A stretch of 64,000 nucleotides of DNA, taken from NCBI RefSeq assembly GCF_001456025.1, contig NZ_LMTZ01000100.1:57668-121667 (forward strand), read 5' to 3'. The position numbers and the translations under genes were made by a program. The notes beneath the pieces are model-generated. The model saw nothing but the letters and a program-made list of their open reading frames with translations, had not been told where the DNA came from and made no database searches. Source of the stretch: Mastigocoleus testarum BC008. GTDB lineage: Bacteria; Cyanobacteriota; Cyanobacteriia; Cyanobacteriales; Nostocaceae. Shown here piece after piece: positions 9,532 to 17,995 of the stretch (position 1 is the stretch's first letter; every line of letters begins with the position of its first letter).

Positions 9532-11430
9532 TTAGTCTTGTTCATCTTCTTCAGTAGAAGATTCATCTGTATTAGATTCGTCATTTGTTGAGATATCTTC
9601 TTCATCCGAATCAGAACCTTCATAAGCTTTAGTTTCAATAGTGGCTCCGTCCATTTCACTATCATTCACATCACCACCTATCTCGATTGAAGCATCATTT
9701 AAATCTTGAGCAGCGCTTTTAGCAGTAGCTTCAGCCTTTGTATCATTATATATGTACGATACAATTGAAGCACTTTCTTTAGAAAGATTAGATATAACAG
9801 CAATCGGAGATATTTGTCCCGTAACTATCTTTAAAAAATCTTGTTTAGTTATTTGAATTTCTCCATATTTCTCTGGGCTCGGACTCCACTCAATGAAGTC
9901 AATATCGCAATTACTTATTAATTTTTTTTCTTCACTATTTTTTTGCTCACTTGTTATATTTAAATTAAAGCTTCCTCTTTGAGTGTTATAAAAATTAGCA
10001 CTGTGAAGCTTGCATCTATCCATGCTTACTGCAGTTAAGTCTGCACTTCTAAAATCTGAACCAGTCATATCGCTAAGACTAAAGTTACTATTTATTAGTT
10101 TAGCTTCGCAGAAAACACTTTTCACAAAATTACATCTATCTATATTTATTTTTACTAGTCTTGCTTTTGTTAAATTTACTTCACTTAAATTACATTCTTC
10201 TCGAAACTTACTAAAAGAAATATCCGCTAATGAAAGATTAGCAGCTTTATTTTCTCTCCCGTGAAAGCTACTTCTAATAAATTCACAATTGTAAAGCTTT
10301 GCTCTCGATAAATCAGTTGCTTCAAAGTCTGTATTTTGAATGATGTTATTACTAATATCAACAAAACTCATTAATGCACTGTTGAATTTGCAGTTTAGAA
10401 TTTTTCCTTTATTATTAATATATTGTTCACCCTTTATAAATTCAGATTTATTTCCAATACAACAACGAATCAGCAAAGTTTGGTCGGCTTCTAAATCTTT
10501 TATCTTATTAACTTTTGATTTGTTAATCTCATCTAATAATGAAACAAATTTAGACTTAGTAAATATTGTTTGATTTAAACGACAATTATAAAAGTTAGTT
10601 GCTGAAATCTTTCCTTCAGAAAAATCTGCGTTTGTTAAATCGCAATTATACAACTTACTACTTATATCACATTTTATAAAGCTAGAATATCTTAAATCAC
10701 AGTCATTAAAAATTAGGGTTCGATCTTCTTCAATTCTTATTCTACTACGATAGACATGACATTGCTCAAATCTCGCTTTTTTTAAAACTACATGCAAAAA
10801 TCCTACATCAGAAAAATAAGACTTATTAAAAATAACACTTTCAAGATTAGAATCAACAAATCTTAAATGATAAAAATTAGAATTACTGAAATCAGAATTT
10901 TCCAAATTGCACCCAAGAAAATTAACATTATAAAAATAACTATTCGAACAGCAGATATTATTTAAATTAATAAGTTCTGAAAAATCAACATCAATAATTT
11001 TAATTCCATATTCACTACATTTTTCTAAAAATATTCTTGGATCTTTATTACTTAAGTCTATCTGATTTACTTCGGCTTTAAAGGTAATAGAAATTAAATC
11101 ATTATTAATCCGTATCTTGTCTGCACCTTTTAATTTACCCGTACTAGAACTTAGAGGAGTAGAGTTAATATGAACCCTAATTTCTGAGTCACTATACTGG
11201 TTAAACTCAAAGCCATTTAACTTTGACCAAGATATATCCATGAAAAACCAGCATTTTGAAGTTGGTATGGTTGAAAATAGCGCTGTAGGTATGATGTACA
11301 CTTGAGGATTTTGAAGGTCTCCATGTACGACCAAACTGCAAACATGAGCGTTATGCTCAAAACTAATATTTAACTCTTCTGGTGGAAAAACACTTCTGTG
11401 TTTAGGTGTAATTGCAAAATTGATTTTCAT
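9532..11430 (-). CDS. Pentapeptide-repeat protein with acidic tail
   Basis: A 632-residue protein. The first ~130 residues are beta-rich and of unknown family. From about 150 to 490 the sequence is an irregular pentapeptide-repeat array, recognisable by runs such as 'LENSDFSNSNFYHLRF', 'LTNADFSEGKISATNF' and 'LSLADISFSKFREECNLSEV'. Such arrays fold as a right-handed beta-helix. Near the C-terminus is the tag 'NDASIEIGGDVNDSEMDGAT', shared with the next gene's product, and then a very acidic serine/threonine-rich tail. Its start is 2 bp from the stop of the upstream membrane coiled-coil gene, so the two are almost certainly co-transcribed. Pentapeptide arrays are often protein-binding scaffolds. 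The specific role is unknown. Confidence 0.85.
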   Translation of the reverse strand: MKINFAITPKHRSVFPPEELNISFEHNAHVCSLVVHGDLQNPQVYIIPTALFSTIPTSKCWFFMDISWSKLNGFEFNQYSDSEIRVHINSTPLSSSTGKLKGADKIRINNDLISITFKAEVNQIDLSNKDPRIFLEKCSEYGIKIIDVDFSELINLNNICCSNSYFYNVNFLGCNLENSDFSNSNFYHLRFVDSNLESVIFNKSYFSDVGFLHVVLKKARFEQCHVYRSRIRIEEDRTLIFNDCDLRYSSFIKCDISSKLYNCDLTNADFSEGKISATNFYNCRLNQTIFTKSKFVSLLDEINKSKVNKIKDLEADQTLLIRCCIGNKSEFIKGEQYINNKGKILNCKFNSALMSFVDISNNIIQNTDFEATDLSRAKLYNCEFIRSSFHGRENKAANLSLADISFSKFREECNLSEVNLTKARLVKINIDRCNFVKSVFCEAKLINSNFSLSDMTGSDFRSADLTAVSMDRCKLHSANFYNTQRGSFNLNITSEQKNSEEKKLISNCDIDFIEWSPSPEKYGEIQITKQDFLKIVTGQISPIAVISNLSKESASIVSYIYNDTKAEATAKSAAQDLNDASIEIGGDVNDSEMDGATIETKAYEGSDSDEEDISTNDESNTDESSTEEDEQD

Positions 11431-11432
11431 GA

Positions 11433-12902
11433 CTAATTAGATTCCCATTGCATAGTAGAACTAATTGCATTTTTTATTCTCTCTAATACATCCAAAGGAT
11501 GACTCATAATTTCTTCTGTTGTAATTTCAAGTACACAGTAACCACTAATCTGCTCTTCAACTAACTTGTTTTTAAAAATACTCTCAGCTTCCTTATCCCA
11601 CTTTTTAGCATCACTCTTAAATTGTTCATCGCGACAATATACAGTTACTCTATAAGGTTGAAAATACAGGACTAAACATTGTGCTAAATCATTTCTTGGT
11701 GCGTAGCCGGTTATATGATGAGGTACAGGTAAATCATTTTGCTGCTCCATTATACTAAGAAGTCTACGAGCAACAAAAGATAACTCAGAAGGTAATTGTA
11801 TATCTTGCCAACTGAAGTCAGGATTTTGCCATTTCCAGTAATAAGTTGGTATTTCTACGGTTTTGTCGTTACTCTTTGGAGTCATATCAAGTTTAGGGAA
11901 GCTGAAGTTATTAATAAATTCATCAATACCAGCGAAATCTTTCCCAGCTAAATCTTTTACTTTATTTACTAAGTCTTTAATGGGTCTTCTACTATTATTA
12001 AATTTAGTTTTGAGTTGTTTTATCGAAGTTAAATAGTTTTTATAATCATTATTTTGTTGTTCCAAATTTTGTATTAGTTGAAGCTGTTCTTCTTTTAATA
12101 TTTCAAGTTGCTCAAGCTGTTCTCTATCTTGTATATTTTGTTCTTCTAAATTTTGTTTTTCACTTATTATATATTGTAAATTTTGATTAGCTTCTTCCAA
12201 TTGGCGATTTGCATCTTCCGCTTGTTGACTTTTTTCTTCATATTCTTCTCTTAAGCGTATTTGTTCTGCATTTTTATAGAATGGTCTTGGATTGATACCA
12301 TAGATGCTTATCGTCTGTAATTCTTCGCGTGCTTTCACATATTTACTGAAAGCAGCAATTATACCTTTACTTAGACAAAATGAAAAAGTTGAAGATACAG
12401 CAGCTACACTAAAAGCAATAACAGGGATTGGAATTAAATCACGTACAAAAATAAAGTTTTGATTAAAATTTTGATTTCCTGACAAGACAGCTTGAAATGT
12501 CAATAATAAATCTCCAGGAAGTAGTATCCAAACAATTGGTGAAAATTTGATACCAATTAATGATATTTTTATTTTCTTATTTAATAATTCTGATTCATCT
12601 ATTAACGTAGTCAAAGGTAGAGATGCTGTTACAAGTAAGCCAATTAAAGTTTTAATTGGAAATCCCCATAATTTATCAGTAACAGAGAGTCCGAATCTTT
12701 CGCCGAAAGAATATTCTAATATTGCTAGTTGTCCAAAACTTTGCAAGATTAAAAATAACACTAACATCGAAAAAATTGTGAACTGATATAGTTTTTGCTG
12801 TTGGTACCATTTTTCTAGTTTTTGGCGATATAGTGAATTTTCAACATAATTTTTATATACCTGTTCAACCAGTTGTATCTGACTATAATTATTTTCGTTC
12901 AT
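11433..12902 (-). CDS. Membrane protein with four helices, coiled coil and possible nuclease-like C-terminus
   Basis: A 489-residue protein from the ATG at 12902. A TTG seven codons upstream (12923) is possible but less likely. Four hydrophobic segments lie near residues 41-60, 82-102, 116-140 and 156-183. A long Glu/Gln-rich coiled coil runs from about 215 to 310. The last ~130 residues form a separate folded domain ending 'GYCVLEITTEEIMSHPLDVL'. This recalls the end of Vsr/DUF559-type PD-(D/E)XK endonucleases, although the catalytic core is not clear to me. It is the first gene of the three-gene set with the pentapeptide and tag proteins. The plan resembles an anchored sensor or effector with a cytoplasmic coiled-coil stalk. 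That reading is inference. Confidence 0.8.
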   Translation of the reverse strand: MNENNYSQIQLVEQVYKNYVENSLYRQKLEKWYQQQKLYQFTIFSMLVLFLILQSFGQLAILEYSFGERFGLSVTDKLWGFPIKTLIGLLVTASLPLTTLIDESELLNKKIKISLIGIKFSPIVWILLPGDLLLTFQAVLSGNQNFNQNFIFVRDLIPIPVIAFSVAAVSSTFSFCLSKGIIAAFSKYVKAREELQTISIYGINPRPFYKNAEQIRLREEYEEKSQQAEDANRQLEEANQNLQYIISEKQNLEEQNIQDREQLEQLEILKEEQLQLIQNLEQQNNDYKNYLTSIKQLKTKFNNSRRPIKDLVNKVKDLAGKDFAGIDEFINNFSFPKLDMTPKSNDKTVEIPTYYWKWQNPDFSWQDIQLPSELSFVARRLLSIMEQQNDLPVPHHITGYAPRNDLAQCLVLYFQPYRVTVYCRDEQFKSDAKKWDKEAESIFKNKLVEEQISGYCVLEITTEEIMSHPLDVLERIKNAISSTMQWESN

Positions 12903-13132
12903 AAATTTAATTCTCAATAACAAATATTAAAGAAATAATTTCCAACGTTTATCAACTTGGTGCTAATTGCTACATGTAAGTAATTAGTCAAAATTTATAA
13001 GATGAATTTTTAATCAAACTTTGAAGCTCTTATAATTGATCAAAAATCATTAATAAATAACTTTGCACCACATTTAAGGTCACAAATTTAGCATTTTAAT
13101 GGAGTGTTCCATATTGTAAATACTTGTAAGTT

Positions 13133-13975
13133 TTATTTTTTCAAATCTTCAGGTATCTTACATGGAGGATAATCTGCTGTGTCTAAATACGTTTTTTCAT
13201 ACTTGGAAATTATTAATTCTTCAATCTCGCGGTCGACATGTAATCCTCCCCTATCACTTATCTCTGAAATTTCTTCTATTATCTTTCCGTCAACTGATTT
13301 TCCCTCACTAAACGCATCCACTGTTTGAAGTCTTCCTCTATCTCTTTGTCTAAATAAATTTCTCAATATAGGATATTTTTGATTAAAGTTGAAAAATTCT
13401 ATTCTTCCAACCTTAGATGTTTCTTTTTCCCATACATATCGTTCAATACTTATATCGCTCCTAGCATCTCTCATTTCCACTGGTAGAGAGATTAAAAATA
13501 TAACGCTTTTTATATTTTGGTCATGTATCTTTAAATTTCTTTCCATACTCAATGTTAAAACCGAATTTTGACCCTTAATTTTCAACCATTTCCAGGCTAG
13601 ACAAGTATCTTTTTTTGTGTAAAAAAAACCGTTTTTAAATTCATCTATACGACTGATTGTAAAAGTATTAGGTTGACTTGAAAATGTAACAAAACTTGTA
13701 ATCTTAGGTGTATACTCTTTGCCAGATAATAAATTTTCTTTATTTAATAGCTCTACATTGACGTTGACTGGTAATCTCAGAAATAACTTTTTAGGTGAAC
13801 AACTATTACTTCCAAAGACACGGCTAAAAATAAAATCATTTAATTGTACGCTCTCTTTTTGGGCATCTTGGTTCGCCGCAAATTCACATTTGCTTTGACA
13901 AGATGTAATTATTAAATTAACCAGGACAATAGTTGTAATAATTACTAGATATTGGGAAATATTTTTTATTAACAC
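13133..13975 (-). CDS. Predicted lipoprotein of unknown function
   Basis: A 280-residue protein. The N-terminus has a basic start, a hydrophobic stretch and 'LIITSCQ', a good lipobox that would place the acylated cysteine near residue 26. The remainder is a soluble, mixed alpha/beta-looking domain that I do not recognise. It has no repeats and no obvious catalytic motif. It lies about 230 bp upstream of the membrane coiled-coil gene on the same strand. It could belong to that transcription unit or stand alone. Confidence 0.75.
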   Translation of the reverse strand: MLIKNISQYLVIITTIVLVNLIITSCQSKCEFAANQDAQKESVQLNDFIFSRVFGSNSCSPKKLFLRLPVNVNVELLNKENLLSGKEYTPKITSFVTFSSQPNTFTISRIDEFKNGFFYTKKDTCLAWKWLKIKGQNSVLTLSMERNLKIHDQNIKSVIFLISLPVEMRDARSDISIERYVWEKETSKVGRIEFFNFNQKYPILRNLFRQRDRGRLQTVDAFSEGKSVDGKIIEEISEISDRGGLHVDREIEELIISKYEKTYLDTADYPPCKIPEDLKK

Positions 13976-14426
13976 TTCATAAATCCCTATATATTTTATA
14001 TCTGCGAAATCAGCAATACTTCTCTACTGAAGACTATAAATAGTAGTATTGATTTATATCAGTAATCAGCAAGCCTTAGAGAACTATACAATTACCTAAT
14101 GTTAATATATACAGTTTTTATTTGGTTAATACTAGTGTAATACAAATTACTTCTACAAGGTTCTAAATATTTGCGAACTTTTTTATTCTTATTATTATTT
14201 GAATTAAACAAAAATTACGAAATATTTTCTGTAACTATATTTTTAAATCACTTTATGGAAAGTATATGATAATCTGATGTTGTCAATTTTTTAATAAGTT
14301 AATCCTTATTATAGGTCGAAAAGTTAGATTGTATTTATTCAGTAAATACCAGAAAAATCAAAGATTATTTGGGGTAATTCAAAATTATTGGTGCGGGCGA
14401 TACTTGTTCTTGAAATTCCTTTATCA
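13976..14426. other. Intergenic, AT-rich
   Basis: About 450 bp with no supported gene. The only visible structure is a weak hairpin AATAAG-TTAATC-CTTATT near 14291-14310. The region separates the lipoprotein gene from the remnant of the peptidase C-terminus. Confidence 0.5.
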
Positions 14427-14495
14427 TGTGAAATTACTTTAAAATTATCCACTAAAAAATCTGACTCAAAAGCTTCATCTCCAACATCCACAATC
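14427..14495 (-). pseudogene. Fragment duplicating the C-terminus of the neighbouring peptidase gene
   Basis: These 69 bp match 14651-14719, inside the intact peptidase gene, at 63 of 69 positions. In translation the match is 'DVGDEAFESDFLVDNFKVIS' against 'DAGDEAFESGLLVDDFKVIS'. Similarity stops abruptly on both sides and there is no start of its own. It therefore looks like the relic of a tandem duplicate whose remainder was deleted. A hairpin repeat lies between relic and intact gene. Confidence 0.8.
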
Positions 14496-14521
14496 TCATC
14501 ATATATAGGGCATATTAACTT

Positions 14522-14568
14522 GATTCCCAGACTCAGTCTGGGAATCACAATTTAGAGGCTCTGCCTCT
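14522..14568. repeat. Double-hairpin interspersed repeat (MITE-like fragment)
   Basis: Two perfect stems lie side by side. The first has 12-bp arms with a 1-nt centre at 14522-14546 (arm GATTCCCAGACT). The second has AGAGGC at 14554-14559 and GCCTCT at 14563-14568. The combination of a 'TTCCCAG..CTGGGAA' stem with an 'AGAGGC..GCCTCT' stem is typical of repeats scattered through Nostocales genomes. It sits between the peptidase gene and its broken copy. Confidence 0.8.
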
Positions 14569-14601
14569 TGGCTATGATAAAAAAGAGTCAAAAGTAAATT
14601 A

Positions 14602-16701
14602 TCAGCTTGAAACAGTCATCATATCCGTAGGAAATAAAACCCCACCATCCTGTGAAATTACTTTAAAATCATCCACCAACAAACCCGACTCAAAAGCTTC
14701 ATCTCCAGCATCCACAATCCCAATTCCCACCTTGTAGGTACCAGCTTCTGTAAACTCATAAGTAAAATTATCGTAGCCAGTTTCTAGCTCAAATCTTGTT
14801 GGAGATACAACCGAAGCGCTGCTGATGTCTGCAATCTTAATATTAGTACCAGATTCAAGATTAGTATTTGGGATGACAGAAACAAAAGCAAAATCATTAA
14901 ATGTACCGGAGTCACCTTCAGAAACAGTTTCATTTGTCAATAGACTAAAATCAAAACTTAAAATATCTCCAGCTTCAACCACAACTTGTTTTTGTAAAGC
15001 AGAACCTTCAGTTGTATCTCCATTATCGATTAAATCGATCGCTCCAAGATTTAAATCCAAAAAAGCTTCGATTTCAGTATCGCTGACAATACCCAAAGCA
15101 GTAGTTATTAAGGCTTGAAAATTTCCTTCTGTTGGAATACTGCCAAATTCTGCCGTTTGGGTACTAGCATTACCAATAGCTTTCCAGCTATTAAAGTCAC
15201 CATTCTCAAATCCCCCGTTTCTTACTTCTCCACTTCCCAATAATTCAGCGATCGCTAAATCTGCTTGAATAAAACCAAATCCACTTCCATCATCAAAACC
15301 AGAATCAAACTCAGGAGTAAATGGATCGTCCATATCCAAAGCAGTACTTTCCAAAGCTTGATAAATTTCTGCAGGAGTTGCATCGGGAACTGCATCCAAC
15401 ATCAAAGCCGCAACTCCAGCTGCATGGGGAGCGCCAGCTGATGTTCCGAAGAAATTAGGTAAGCCATCACCGTCAGTATCGTTACCAAAAAAGGTATTGT
15501 TAGTCCCGTGGGGAGCAATAATTTCCGGTTTCTGACGCAGTTCAAAAGTCCGCGTTCCATCGGTTTCAAATAAAATCGGGGTCGGACCAGCAGAAGAAAA
15601 AGATTGTAAATTTGGTGGTACGACTCCAAACTCCGGGGTTTGATCGTATAATGCGACCCCCACAGCTTCCGCTCCAGCAGCATTAGCATGTCCGTATACC
15701 GTGCTGCTATTTGTATCAAATTCATCAATTGCCACACCCCCAAACAGGACATATTTCATTAATTCGGGATTGGGACCGTCCGATTTGGTAATAGCAAGAT
15801 TGAACTGATTCGTACCAAAACTACCATCATTGGTGAAGGTAAATACTTCTACGGGATCGCCACCAACATTACTATCTGTACTTGAAGCTAATATATTGGT
15901 ACCAGTGCTGTCATACAGAAAAATATTCAAGTCATTTGGAGAGCCAGATCCACCACTTACTGAGAAAAATGGCGAATCCCATTGAAAGGAAATACGAATT
16001 GTTTGACCCTCAAAAACATTAATGCTTTGGAAAGTATCTACTACCGCTCCCGACTGGAAATCATGAAATTCACCACCCGATGTTGCTTCAAACTGACCGC
16101 TAGGGTTAAAAGCACTTTCATAGGAACCGCGACCAGTGCTTCCCGCTGCAGCAAAGTATGATACCCCATCAGCCACCACTTTATCTACAGCCTGAGCAAT
16201 TACTCCATCTTGGAACATCGGTTCCCGTAAATAAAGAATGTCATCAACTATGATATCGGCTCCAGCTTCTGCTAATTCAGTAACAGCATCGGCGAAACCA
16301 GCTTGGCTAGAGACTCCTGTATGAAAAATAAAATCAGCACCAGGAGCGACATCATGAATTAACTGAATCATTGCTCGTCCTTCATCAGAAGCAATGATAG
16401 CTGATTCCTCAAGTACATTTACTGGAATCGTATTACCTAGAGGATTACCAGCACCGGGAAGATCGCCACTAGCGATATCATCATTGGCTCCACCTAAGGT
16501 ATTAAAACTGTCGGACAATACTCCTATGGTTACACCACTACCATCTACATTAAACGTATTTCGTGCTTCATCTGCACGCATCGCGAGATCCCCTTGTCCC
16601 GTAACCGATCCCACGTTGGTGATCAAAATATCTCTATCTTCTTGTAAGACAAACGAAACAGAAGGATTTTCTGCTACCAAATCTCTATTATTCGAACTCA
16701 T
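14602..16701 (-). CDS. Subtilase-like (S8-type) serine peptidase with C-terminal beta domain
   Basis: A 699-residue protein from the ATG at 16701, which has a purine-rich AAGAAGG just upstream. An in-frame ATG at 16755 would add 18 residues with no ribosome site. The peptidase core has the Asp motif 'VTIGVLSDSF' (about 75) and the Ser motif 'GTSAGAPHAAGVAALML' (about 415). The usual 'HGT' motif is missing. In its place is 'DEGRAMIQLIHDVAPGA', as in an atypical subtilase/sedolisin-like group common in cyanobacteria. After about 505 comes a beta-sandwich-like domain beginning 'GGFENGDFNSWKAIG', probably a binding or surface module. No signal peptide is seen, so export would need another route. 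A relic of a second copy lies downstream. Confidence 0.82.
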   Translation of the reverse strand: MSSNNRDLVAENPSVSFVLQEDRDILITNVGSVTGQGDLAMRADEARNTFNVDGSGVTIGVLSDSFNTLGGANDDIASGDLPGAGNPLGNTIPVNVLEESAIIASDEGRAMIQLIHDVAPGADFIFHTGVSSQAGFADAVTELAEAGADIIVDDILYLREPMFQDGVIAQAVDKVVADGVSYFAAAGSTGRGSYESAFNPSGQFEATSGGEFHDFQSGAVVDTFQSINVFEGQTIRISFQWDSPFFSVSGGSGSPNDLNIFLYDSTGTNILASSTDSNVGGDPVEVFTFTNDGSFGTNQFNLAITKSDGPNPELMKYVLFGGVAIDEFDTNSSTVYGHANAAGAEAVGVALYDQTPEFGVVPPNLQSFSSAGPTPILFETDGTRTFELRQKPEIIAPHGTNNTFFGNDTDGDGLPNFFGTSAGAPHAAGVAALMLDAVPDATPAEIYQALESTALDMDDPFTPEFDSGFDDGSGFGFIQADLAIAELLGSGEVRNGGFENGDFNSWKAIGNASTQTAEFGSIPTEGNFQALITTALGIVSDTEIEAFLDLNLGAIDLIDNGDTTEGSALQKQVVVEAGDILSFDFSLLTNETVSEGDSGTFNDFAFVSVIPNTNLESGTNIKIADISSASVVSPTRFELETGYDNFTYEFTEAGTYKVGIGIVDAGDEAFESGLLVDDFKVISQDGGVLFPTDMMTVSS

Positions 16702-16847
16702 TAGCCTTCTTCCCACCCCGGTTACTGTTACGCAAGCAATACGAACACTCCACACACCGAGTCAACACAATATCTTGCGATCGTTAATAGTTAATTTATT
16801 TTTAGTGTTGAAAAAATATTATGCTGTTAACAGTATCCCATGATTGA

Positions 16848-16945
16848 TGAGTAATGAGTAATAAGTAACGAGTAATGTTAGCAAAGCGGGGCGCTTAAGC
16901 GCACAGTAATGAGTGAGTAGTGAGTAGTGAGTAATACCTCTGTCC
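16848..16945. repeat. Degenerate GAGTAAT-type heptamer repeats
   Basis: Imperfect copies of (T)GAGTAAT/GAGTAGT, interrupted near 16880-16905 by 'GCGGGGCGCTTAAGCGC'. The region lies between the peptidase and TetR genes and belongs to the same STRR family as the tract at 17040-17083. I see no gene between 16756 and 17080. Confidence 0.75.
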
Positions 16946-17039
16946 TAAGTTAGAGGATTTATTAATTGAACCGATTTTTTATATTTTAATCATAGGTGAG
17001 CATGTATTAACTTTACACCCGTTCACAGATAATGCTGAT

Positions 17040-17083
17040 GGGATTTTACTTGTTACTTGTTACTTATTACTCATTACTTATTA
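17040..17083. repeat. Heptamer repeat (TTACTTA/TTACTTG)n ending on the TetR stop codon
   Basis: About six 7-bp units. The final TTA at 17081-17083 is the minus-strand stop codon of the TetR gene, so the repeat tract provides the end of the reading frame. A longer tract of the same family lies at 53997-54065, beside the second devC. Confidence 0.85.
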
Positions 17084-17689
17084 CTTAATAATAAGGTGCA
17101 TTAAAGCATCAACGATACGTTCTTTTTCCATGGGAATAATATCCTTTGCATGCATCATCTCTTGGGTCATTACATAGTGCACAAGAGTACCAATCATAAT
17201 TCTTGCTGTTGCTTCCGGATCGGGAATGTCCAATTCAGGGTGGGAAGCCAGGTATTTTGTCAGTGTCTCAAATACCGGTTTAACCATGCAATTAATACAA
17301 ACCTTAGCTAGTTCTGGAAAGCGACCAGATTCTCCAATTAATAATCGCTTAAAATCCCGATATTTATCATTAGATGTCATTTCTTCTAATGCTTTGATCG
17401 CAAGCTGACGTAAGACAATTTTTGGTTCCCCTTCTAAAGGTTCTGTACCAAACACTGATACAAACTTTTCTCGCGTCATTTTTTCTATTAAAGCTTTAAA
17501 TAAACCTTCTTTTCCTTGAAAGTGACTGTATACCGTCGCCTTTGAAACACCAGCAGAAGAAGCAATCCGATCCATGCTTGCACCAGTATAACCATGGGCT
17601 AAAAATTCTTGCATCGCCCCTTGAAGAATTTTTACAGATTTATTACTTAAGCCTATTGTTTCAACGTCTTGAACTCGAATATGTGCCAT
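17081..17689 (-). CDS. TetR/AcrR-family transcriptional regulator
   Basis: A 202-residue DNA-binding repressor-type protein. The N-terminal helix-turn-helix is unmistakable at about residues 20-65: 'ILQGAMQEFLAHGYTGASMD' followed by 'IASSAGVSKATVYSHFQGKE'. The rest is an all-helical ligand-binding and dimerisation domain of ordinary length. The gene is divergent from a devBCA exporter operon. A perfect 8-1-8 palindrome lies over that operon's promoter. The simplest reading is that it represses the exporter, and perhaps itself, until it binds a ligand. The ligand cannot be inferred. Its stop codon is part of a heptamer repeat. Confidence 0.93.
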   Translation of the reverse strand: MAHIRVQDVETIGLSNKSVKILQGAMQEFLAHGYTGASMDRIASSAGVSKATVYSHFQGKEGLFKALIEKMTREKFVSVFGTEPLEGEPKIVLRQLAIKALEEMTSNDKYRDFKRLLIGESGRFPELAKVCINCMVKPVFETLTKYLASHPELDIPDPEATARIMIGTLVHYVMTQEMMHAKDIIPMEKERIVDALMHLIIK

Positions 17690-17922
17690 TATGTTTTATT
17701 TAACTTTCTTCTTAAAGCATATTAAAGACAACTGGATTCCGAACAACTTATTTTGTTCTAAATACTTTTCCAACAAAAACTTAAGATGCAGCACAACTAA
17801 ATTTACTCTAATTATGTTTGTATAAATTACTCATTCTCAGCATTGGTAACTGTCAAGGAAAATGGGGACACCACATAAGCGCCCCAAAATTTTTACACAA
17901 ATTGAAACTGCTAAGAGTGAAC

Positions 17923-17952
17923 TTGAACTAGTCAGTTTAGTTTAGTTATATT
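17923..17952 (+). promoter_or_regulatory. Predicted promoter of the devBCA operon
   Basis: TTGAAC at 17923-17928 and TATATT at 17947-17952, 18 bp apart, form a plausible sigma-70-type promoter. Transcription would begin near 17959, just before the palindromic operator. Additional GTTTAGTT half-sites at 17935-17947 lie in the spacer. Confidence 0.6.
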
Positions 17953-17960
17953 ATATATGA

Positions 17961-17977
17961 AACTAAACCGTTTAGTT
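17961..17977. promoter_or_regulatory. Palindromic operator, probably for the divergent TetR regulator
   Basis: AACTAAAC-C-GTTTAGTT is a perfect 8-bp inverted repeat around one central base. It lies at the expected transcription start and just upstream of the ribosome site (GGAAGGGTGG, 17978-17987) of devB. Size and symmetry suit a TetR dimer. Confidence 0.7.
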
Positions 17978-17995
17978 GGAAGGGTGGAATAATTA

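Noticed and set aside
12903..12923. TTG start for the membrane coiled-coil protein
   Set aside because: An ATG seven codons later is a more normal start; no ribosome site favours the TTG.
14339..14548. Separate 69-residue gene on the minus strand
   Set aside because: Its recognisable part is only a copy of the neighbouring peptidase's C-terminus and its start lies in the hairpin repeat; recorded as a pseudogene fragment.
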